Origin: Sequoia sempervirens
Lineage: Eukaryota; Streptophyta; Pinopsida; Cupressales; Cupressaceae
Direction of reading: 5' to 3'
Assembly (NCBI GenBank): GCA_007258455.2
Contig: VDFB02344376.1
Coordinates: 62,001 to 126,000, forward strand
Length of the DNA stretch: 64,000 nt
In this document: piece after piece, positions 56,570-64,000 of the stretch
Numbering within the stretch: the stretch's first letter is position 1
How the letters are laid out: the number at the start of each line of letters is the position of its first letter
The notes under the pieces: generated by a model
Seen by the model: the letters and a program-made list of their open reading frames with translations, nothing else
What the model was told of the DNA's origin: nothing
Database searches by the model: none
Program-made: the position numbers and the translations under genes

Positions 56570-56640
56570 AAAAATAAAATGTGGATATTGTAGAAATAAA
56601 ATGCATACAATAGAAGAATGTTGGTTGCATCAAATTAAAA
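56570..56640 (+). pseudogene. Zn-knuckle-like remnant of element III
   Basis: The plus-strand frame reads KCGYCRNKMHTIEECWLHQI, a C-x2-C-x4-H-x4-C zinc knuckle as in gag or pre-RT parts of plant retroelements. Confidence 0.65.
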
Positions 56641-56842
56641 AATGGAGAAAATTCTTCTTAGTCATGGTATTGCCTTACCTGAACCTCTAGTTCCAACACT
56701 TGCAGAAGCATCATCCAGTCTCACTCAAACATCTTGTGAGACATCATTATTTTGGGATGAGCAATGTAGTCCAATGACTTGAATTGATATCTCATCACAT
56801 GTATCACCTGTTGCTACATATGAATCACTTGTTGACTCATCC

Positions 56843-57346
56843 ATGAGTTCCACAAATTATTTGCATCAAGTAATTGCTATCATCATACTAGATCCACCAC
56901 ATTGGAATGCATATCTATCAGACATAGCATCTTTATTTGTAGAATCCCAACTTTTTGATTTGGATAACAACATTGAGGACATTCGACTTCTATTTGATGA
57001 TAGCTTTTATGAAGTTGCATTATCATTTCCATCTTTGGATATTGATCTTGCATCACCTACATCAGCTTCTATCATGATAGATTGTGCAAGCATTCATGAG
57101 TTGACCTATCCAACTCAATTATCATCATCCACAATAGTATCAAATTCACATTGGTCTATACATAAACATACATTCATGATCCCTATTTTAGAATCATCTA
57201 TGGTACCTGATCCATCATATCAGTGTATGTCACACATCAGCATTGGCTTGGAGATATTTGAGCATCATTTCCATGTCATTTTAGTCTTTGGATTATGTGA
57301 AACATTCAAACAAATTCATTTTACTTCCTGTAGATTCCTATTTTGA
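56843..57346 (+). pseudogene. Unrecognised 167-residue frame in element III
   Basis: This is the longest open frame between the knuckle and the LTR. The composition is rich in Ser, Ile and His, with no motif I recognise. Its place between a zinc knuckle and the 3' LTR suggests a retroelement remnant. Codon usage is AT-rich like its surroundings, so a host gene is unlikely. Confidence 0.4.
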
Positions 57347-57854
57347 ATGGGAGTTCATTTTGCACACATTTGTGGTGTTGTTTCTTCCCAAGGGGAGAAA
57401 TGTTGTTCAACATTTGTGGGTCATCGTCAGCATCCAGTGTCGAGCATCTACCATCACTACAAGCATTATTCTAAGGGGAGGTTGAATGGTTTCTCTTAAC
57501 TACTATCAATATTAGGATTAAGCATTTCCTCACATGGAGTTCATAACATCACACTTTCTAGGGGGGTCACATGACCTTCTCTCTTTTCTCTACTATGGAG
57601 GGAAAATTCATTGTACTTTGTGTTAAAAGTAGTCCTTGGAGGGTCATTAGGATTCCATCTATCACTTTTCTTCACTTGTACATTTCATTTCATGCATCAT
57701 TCTCTTTTGGAGAGGGGTTTTTATTACCCACTAGGTTTTTTCTCCTTTTCCCCGCTTTATGAAATATTTGTACATGATTATCTAACATGACCTAGTAGCT
57801 GAGACTCATCATCATTAGTGCATACATTACTCCCTAAGTTGCACTTAAGGGGGG

Positions 57855-58243
57855 TGTTAGTGTAAATAGTGTCTTTATCTACTTAGTTAGCTAATCACTT
57901 ATCTAGGATTCACCTATTCACACCCAAATTAAGTTTACTTAGGCTTCTTTTTCTTTTTGTCTCATTTCATAGCATTGAGACATGTGTCCTCAAGAGGAGA
58001 GACACCTATTGCATCTACATACTATTGACACTTACTCACCCACTTGTCAAGTGAGCTCACAAGTGTTCCTCCTATGGAGGGTTAGATAGTAGTTAATTCC
58101 TACCTTCCTACCTCCTCATCTTTGCCTATATATGTAAGGCTTGATCATTGTATCAAACACTCTTCATTTTATATTGATAGACATACTATTGTGCTTATTT
58201 TGTTTCACTTGTGGAAGTTGTTTCATGCTTTCATATCTTGACA
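57855..58243 (+). repeat. 3' LTR of gypsy-like remnant III
   Basis: It starts TGTTAGTGTAAATAGTG right after the purine tract and ends ATATCTTGACA. A TATATA-like box lies at about 58131. The right border is estimated from the terminal CA. Confidence 0.6.
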
Positions 58244-58697
58244 CTCTCCAACCATCTCCAATATAATATTATGCTATCAATTTAATCATCTAAAGGAAAA
58301 CTAAGTAGCCACACATCAATCACATCATGGGCACATCACACTTAATGTTGAATCGGAGGTTTGGATGAGTTAGAGTAATGTTTTAGATTTGGTTTTTAAT
58401 GCATTCTTTCTTATTTTGATTTCGTGCTTATAGTATAATTCAAACATCAAAATACCAAGATGAACTATTCTTAACCATCAATATATGATCAACTTATATT
58501 AAAGAGTTTAGGTTTAGTTATACATGCAAAATTAGCTTTACACTTACAAAAGTGAATTTAAAAACTATAATCAAAATTTCATATGATAGTTACTAACAAA
58601 CTTTTTTCTCTAATATCCTAACAAATTGATTTGTAACATCTATTAAAATAATATCTTCATTAAATATAAAACTAAATTACTTACATTATTTTATTTT

Positions 58698-59083
58698 ATT
58701 TCAATATTAATTTCATTATTTAATATCATCAATTCCAACCATTACAAGTATCAATAATGAGGGATTAGAAAGCTGTTATTATGTAGAGAACCCACTAAAT
58801 TTAAACTTGAATTTCATCTTAATATAGCAAGTACTAAATATAAAACTAAGAATTATGAGACATTTAATAAATTTTTACAATCTTATCCATATTTCAATAT
58901 TAATTTCATTATTTAATATCATCAATTCCAAACATTACGAGTATCAATAATGAGGGATTAGAAAGCTATTATTATGTAGAGAACCCACTAAATTTAAACT
59001 TGAATTTCATCTTAATATATCGAATATTAAATATAAAAGGATTATACGACATAATAAATTTTTCCATCTTATCCATTCAAAGG
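58698..59083 (+). repeat. 193-bp tandem duplication upstream of the pseudokinase gene
   Basis: TCAATATTAATTTCATTATT starts the matching units at 58701 and 58894, a period of 193 bp. The units match closely through GAGGGATTAGAAAGCT and GTAGAGAACCCACTAAATTT. They end about 290 bp before the start codon. Confidence 0.88.
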
Positions 59084-59289
59084 CTTTAGACTTACAACAA
59101 AATAGGATCTTCAAAAATTCGTATGCTACAAGACTTCACCAATAGAAATCTAACACTCACTAACAATTTCAATACTAAATTTTCCTCACAAATATGAAAC
59201 TAATCCACCGCTTCAGCTCAATTGGACCAAACAACATAGAAATCATCTGTGTGTAACGTTTATTCCGATTTAACCAGAAGAAACGACAG

Positions 59290-59296
59290 TATATAT
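59290..59296 (+). promoter_or_regulatory. Candidate TATA box
   Basis: TATATAT lies 77 nt upstream of the ATG at 59373, leaving room for a 5' UTR of about 50 nt. The DNA is AT-rich and chance matches are common, so this is weak. Confidence 0.33.
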
Positions 59297-59372
59297 CAAA
59301 CAATGTAATAGTGTAAGAAGGCAATTCGGCAAGGGTGAGGAAGCAGCCGAGGACTGATCTTCGATTTCCAGA

Positions 59373-59898
59373 ATGGGAAGTCTTATCGTAGCTGGCATAG
59401 CTGTGTTTCTTATCATTAAAGCGGGGTTGTGGATCATATTCATCATCCGCTGGAGACGCCAACGCGAATTAATGAGGCAAAAAGTTTTCAGATCCCTGCA
59501 AATGGAGAAAACGGCAGAAGTGAGTATTCCAGAAGTGGGCATTCCAGTAGTGGGCATTCCGGTAGTCCATCAGCCGGCTCATCTCATTTTTTACGACGAA
59601 ACGGACCAACGTTTCAAGGACGTGCAGAGTCTCGTAGAGAATGCCACGTGGATAGAGCTGGGCAGAGGCACTCTCGGCCCCCTCTTTAAGTGGGTAGTCA
59701 AGGGAAGCGCCATCGTCGTAGCCAGAAAGATCGACAATATAACACTCACCCGCCAGGAATTTGCCAAACGTTTGCGAGTGTTAAAAACACTTCAACACCC
59801 AAACTTGCTGCCACTCAGGAGTGGATTTTTCTATGGAGAAATACCCTTTCTAATTTATGATTACCTGTGTCTGGGCAGCCTTGAAGATCTCTTGCACG
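59373..59898 (+). CDS. Pseudokinase exon 1
   Basis: The ATG at 59373 is the first in frame and places the membrane segment at the N terminus. The exon ends CTT GCA CGG cut as G|GTAATA, after the Leu-Leu-His codons. It contains three 15-bp tandem units (59526-59570) encoding the IPEVG/IPVVG/IPVV juxtamembrane repeat. Confidence 0.9.
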
Positions 59899-62800
59899 GT
59901 AATATTGCTTTATTTTCCTTTTTATCTATTTGGGTTTTCTATAGAATTCATAACCTATAGTGGGTTTCAATGAAAGAAATTGATTTTGTTTCCTATCTAG
60001 TTCAATGATCTGAGAAGCAAAATCTACAGAAATTTAAGAGCTCAAACAAGTACACCCTTTACGCTTTCTTATGATGGTAATTAGAAAATCCCTTACTGGT
60101 GCTTTTATTTGTCATTACAACGCGTTTCTAAGATGTAGCTATCTCTAGCACGATAATATTTGGCACTATTAATTTAAGATTCTCTTCCCTCACTTTAAGG
60201 AATGCAAATATGAGGAAAAAAAAATGTAACTCAAAAAAACACTGAATCAGGGAAGGGAAGTTAGTTGAAGCTGCCATATTGCAAACTGTAATAACATATT
60301 TTTCGTATTTTTATCATTTTTTATACTGTTTTAAGACATAACGGTGAGAAAAATAATTTTGATTCATATGTTGAAACAGCAAAACAATTTTACTCTTTCT
60401 TCCTTTTTTTAATGATGAGTCACAAAATATGATCCTAAATATCGATTGAAAAGTTCAAACACAATTTCCAACTAAAAATTCTTCATTTTACTTATAGACT
60501 CAGAAAATATGTTATTTTAATTATCCCTCATATAAAAAGTGGAACATAAGAAACTCCCTTGTTTTCTACTCAAAAAAAAAAGGCTCAATTTACGTTTAAC
60601 AAGGTTAGTAGGGCTACAGATACTCAGTGAAGATCACCCAACAGAAAATGTAAGGGATCGAGTTTGACCTAGCTCAATGCCCTGTTGGGGAAGAAACAGG
60701 GCAGCTTAGTAAAAAATACTACAATTTTTGGCAGTCACATAAAGAGTATTTGGTGTGATAAGTTCCAAGAGTTTTGACATGGTATTAACAGTTCTAACAG
60801 GCAAATGTAAAATTAACATAACTGCTTGCCCTCAGTAGATAACTATTTATTACGAATGCAGTTTGTGTTGGTGAAACGAGGGGAGGAAATTCTTATTGTA
60901 GACATTTAAATTTAATCACTTCCATATGATTAAATTTATTCCCTTTAAATCTACCATATTAAGAATAATATTACATTTTTATCTACTTATCTGTGATATT
61001 TGATTTAATAATTAAATGCTTTATCTTTCACCTTCTTCCTCTCTAAATTAAATAAATACACTAATTTATTTAATTTAGTCATTTTTTCCCTTTTGATTTA
61101 AAACCAATTTAAAATTCTTCACTTTCTCTCTCCTTGTCACATCCTCCATAATCTTGCCCTAATATGAATTAATTTAATTAATTCATGATTATGATGTGCA
61201 TCCTCTTAATCAAAGATTAATGTCACATCCTCCTACATTTGCCACTTGCCTCTAATCTTTCATTAATTAGCCTAATCCAATATTTGCACAACCTTAACCA
61301 AGGTCATTAGCCAAATTTAGCACCACTTTTTAGCCATCCTTTGCATTTACCTTCTTTTGGCATTGACCCCCTTTTCTATGTGAATTTTTAATTCACATTT
61401 ATTTATCCTAGATTTCCCTCCTTTATATGTGAATTTTTAATTCACATTCCATTCTTCCAAGGCTTCTAGAACCTTGGACTTGTCACAATCTCCACATGTG
61501 ACCAAGTCCCACCTTTTTGGAGCCCACCTTTTACCCTTTAGATCTTCCTAAGAATGTGAATTTTTAATTCACATTTATATCCCCAACCACTTTTCCTTTT
61601 TCCATGTAGATTTTTGAGGAATTCCAAAATTCCTCAAATGTCCCTTTCACTTCCACTTGGGGACAAGGAATCCCTTTTTGAGAAAAAAATTTCACTCCCC
61701 AAGGGGCTTGTCCTTCCTCCATCTCATGTACCTTTTTGACACCTCACTTTTACTCCATCTCATACATCCCCTTGGCCACTTCACCCTCCACATGTCAAGA
61801 TGTGAGGGCTTGTGGGTTCTCAACCCACCATAGCCCTTCATCTTGACTTTGTTGGATGCATCTCAACCGTTGTATTCTCTAGAGAATTCAAATTCTTCTA
61901 TAAATACCCCCTCCTTAAGGGCATTTTAAAAAAAAACACTTAGCCATTTGATAACTACATGCTGCCAATTTGCATTCTCAATCATTTACTATTATCTAGC
62001 CATCCATTCTAATCATTTTGCACATTCAATCTTGCATTTAGTCACTCAAGAAGCCATCTAAGGAACACACAAAATCATTCCAAGCAAGGGCCAATCAAGG
62101 AAACATCAACAGCAAGGAAGGTGAAATCGTTTGTATCTCGTTTTATCCATCTTCCTTCTTGTTTTATCACTCTTTTAAGCTAATCTTGAAGTATCTTTAA
62201 TCTTTTATCATTCACATTTTAAGTTATTTTGCACATTAGAGTACGATAAAATTCTAAGGTTCACACTTATAAATCTGTAAATGGGATATTTCATATAGAA
62301 AAGGTGATCCGCATTCATCAGTTACAGTCCATTAACTTCTCTATTTTCAAAATATTAGAAATACAAGTAGAAAATTATTAACAGTTCACAAAACACTTAA
62401 TTGGTGTGATTTATTCAGTTGAACCATAAATATTTCAATGAGAATATTATGCTTTATTAAAAATTGAAACAACAAACAAAACACTCACTGCTCATTAATC
62501 ATAAAAAGGGATTACATATTTATAGGAGAAAAGATTCAATAGAAAAATATTTTGACGCCTATTCGTAACTGTTTGACATCAAACTGGACTAATGAACTTA
62601 ACTTGGACACCTCTACACTATTCCATTGACACATATTTATTTTGTTAATGATGTTGGAGGGTTATATTCCAACATGTTTCTCTCTTACATAAACTTTGAA
62701 TTTCGTTAATTTCTCAGGCAAAGAGGGGAGCTCTTTCACAGCTTTGAATTGGCCGATCCGAGCCTGTGTGTCGCTATGCACCGCCCGAGGAATTGCTGCC

Positions 62801-63334
62801 ATACACCGGAGCCCAGGCTCCCTCGTGTGCGGCGTAGTGAAATCCTCCAACGTGCTGTTGAAGAACGATTTCAAAGGCTGCCTGTCCAGCTACGAGCTGC
62901 CCTCTCTCGTCCCCGCCGCCACCATCATAAGGCAGAACCCGGGGGCCGTGGCGCCCGAGCTCCTGCATACAAACACCCCGGTCTTCACTCACAATTCAGA
63001 CGTTTACAGCTTTGGTGTGTTCCTTTTGGAGTTGGTAACTGGTAGGCGGCCCAGGACACGGGCCCCTGACGGACGGGAGATTGATCTCCGTGAATTTGTG
63101 CAGAATGCCGAAAATGAAATTTTCGATCCGGCCGTGGATAGGGAGGGATCAACCGAAGAGGAGATGAATAAGATGGTGGCCATTGCCAAGGAGTGCCTAT
63201 GTGATGTGGTTGCGGAGAGACCCACGATGATCCAGGTTGTCGCCAAGATTAAACCGTTGAGGGCACACCTCCACCAAAAGAATAACTACATCCCAGAGGC
63301 GAAGTTGTCCTACCATGATGCATGCTTCCCTTAA
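59373..63334 (+). CDS. Membrane-anchored receptor-like pseudokinase (exons 59373-59898, 62718-63334)
   Basis: The two exons join in frame to 380 residues. Residues 3-26 form one membrane segment with only two residues before it, followed by RWRRQR: a short signal anchor, no ectodomain. Kinase-like region about 93-360: Gly loop G97-x-G99-x-x-G102, Lys119 (VARK), helix C Glu129, hinge YDYLCLGSLEDLLHG, APE-like VAPELL (254-259), D270 in SDVYSFGV. The catalytic Asp is lost (CGVVKSSN, Val215) and DFG reads SYE (233-235), so phosphotransfer is unlikely. The intron between LLHG and the next block is where LRR receptor kinases of subfamily III have theirs, which points to that lineage with the LRRs lost. 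It probably acts as a binding or scaffold protein in a membrane; the partner is unknown. The frame is intact. Confidence 0.9.
59899..62717 (+). other. Intron of the pseudokinase gene (2,819 bp)
   Basis: The donor is GTAATA and the acceptor is TTTCTCAG; the phase fits (exon 1 leaves one base, exon 2 supplies two). 60897-62265 is a solo LTR. 59899-60896 and 62266-62717 show nothing else. Confidence 0.9.
60897..62265 (+). mobile_element. Solo LTR in the pseudokinase intron
   Basis: 1369 bp, starting TGTAGACATTTAAATTTA and ending AAGGTTCACA, flanked by the perfect duplication CTTAT (60892-60896, 62266-62270). Inside, TTCTATAAATACCCCC at about 61897 is a good TATA box in the sense direction of the host gene. 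GTGAATTTTTAATTCAC, a 17-bp palindrome, recurs at 61380-61396, 61429-61445 and 61556-61572. No internal region is attached. Confidence 0.85.
62718..63334 (+). CDS. Pseudokinase exon 2
   Basis: The exon encodes the C-lobe: ALNWPIRACVSLCTARGIAA, the altered catalytic loop, then PGAVAPELL, SDVYSFGVFLLELVTGRRP, DPAVDREGS and AERPTMIQVVAKI. It stops TAA after DACFP. GC content is visibly higher than in the surroundings. Confidence 0.92.
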
Positions 63335-64000
63335 ATCATGTGGACAACCCAGACGACTGCAGGTTTTTATGCATCACGGTTCACCTTCACTCACTACTTT
63401 ATTGTTATGTCAATTAAGGTCGCATACTTGATTTGATTGGATTCTATTTCAGGTGTTGATGTACTCACAGTAGAGAGTGACAATTGTATCTGTAGTAAAG
63501 TTGCTCAGTGACTATATATATTTTTTTGGTTGGGATAGTTTTGTTTACATCTTATTCAGTTATTTATTGGCGTTTTTTATTTTTTATAATTTTTTTTTGT
63601 TCAATATAAAAAATAAAATAAAATAATTAATAAGAAAATTAGAATAATAAATACAATAAAAAAAGAAAAAATATATATATAAAATTAAGTTAAGTGGGTC
63701 ATTTTTGACATTTCATTATTGTTTCATTTTATAATAATATATTAGTCATGTTACACTTTTTTATTATGTTTAATTGATTTTAAAATACAAATTTGAAAAT
63801 AGTGTTTTAATTAAATGAGTGATTGAGCTTATATCTATGAAATTATAGGATGATATATTTTAAAATAATATTATTTTTAAAAATATTAATTATAATAGAT
63901 AAAGTGTAAATGTTGAATCTAAGTAAATAGATTATTATGTTATTATTTTGAATAGAAATAGTGTACAATGGTAAAAATTATGTCTCATTTTTTTCTTCAA
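63335..64000. other. 3' flank of the pseudokinase gene
   Basis: The 3' UTR is followed by very AT-rich DNA. AATAAAATA words occur from 63610 and there is a T-rich stretch at 63510-63600. No further gene is seen before the window ends. Confidence 0.6.

Larger units (their letters stand above)
54780..58243 (+). mobile_element. Gypsy-like remnant III, 3' LTR present, no RT
   Basis: The protease remnant, a zinc-knuckle remnant (about 56578-56630), a 167-residue unknown frame and a 3' LTR preceded by the purine tract AAGGGGGG lie in order on the plus strand. No 5' LTR and no RT, RNase H or integrase was found between them. Confidence 0.65.
58244..59372. other. 5' flank of the receptor-like pseudokinase gene
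   Basis: AT-rich, with no gene. It contains the 193-bp tandem duplication (listed separately) and a TATATAT at 59290-59296, 77 nt before the ATG. Confidence 0.6.

Noticed and set aside
59373..59960. 195-residue single-exon protein reading into the intron
   Set aside because: The conserved kinase-like sequence stops at LLHG, where a good GTAATA donor lies. The residues after that do not resemble the family, and exon 2 continues in phase.
62749..63045. 98-residue Arg-rich frame in pseudokinase exon 2
   Set aside because: It is an alternative frame of the GC-richer conserved kinase exon; the overlapping frame matches the kinase family.

Overview
This window looks like nuclear DNA of a seed plant with a very large genome, most likely a gymnosperm such as a conifer. 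The evidence is two intron-containing plant-type genes in 64 kb, introns of 11.9 kb and 2.8 kb with clear GT..AG borders, and old, nested, mostly decayed Ty1/copia and Ty3/gypsy elements filling nearly everything else. Nothing bacterial, organellar or viral was seen. The species assignment is inference.

Layout. 1-12188 is probably intron or 5' flank of an acyl-activating enzyme gene whose first exon(s) lie outside the window. It holds a Ty1/copia element (1023-7154, minus strand) with nested insertions, and a 351-bp LTR element (9016-9366) whose LTRs each carry a tRNA-like Pol III unit. 12189-25026 is the 3' part of a 4-coumarate:CoA ligase-like gene (five exons, 208 codons plus stop). Its 11,870-bp intron contains a foldback element, a solo LTR with a nested hAT-type element, three copies of a local repeat, and a broken copia element with a second hAT-type element and an LTR fragment. 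25027-26366 is AT-rich flank.

26367-32974 and 35596-41844 are two related gypsy-like elements, each with paired LTRs and a perfect 5-bp target duplication. Both keep a retropepsin-like remnant but show no reverse transcriptase. A related solo LTR follows (42062-43788). 44-49 kb is unrecognised AT-rich DNA plus an inverted LTR piece. 49.5-53.9 kb holds a broken minus-strand retroelement ORF and a tandem pair of about 1-kb repeats. 54.8-58.2 kb is a third protease-only gypsy-like remnant with its 3' LTR.

59373-63334 is a complete two-exon gene for a short membrane-anchored receptor-like pseudokinase (380 aa), with a solo LTR in its intron and a 193-bp tandem duplication in its 5' flank. The two host genes show no sign of working together.

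The two observations I find least explained by known families are the tRNA-like domain inside the LTRs of the 351-bp element, whose acceptor pairing survives substitutions between the two LTRs, and a small hairpin shared with covarying stems by six gypsy-type LTR copies.
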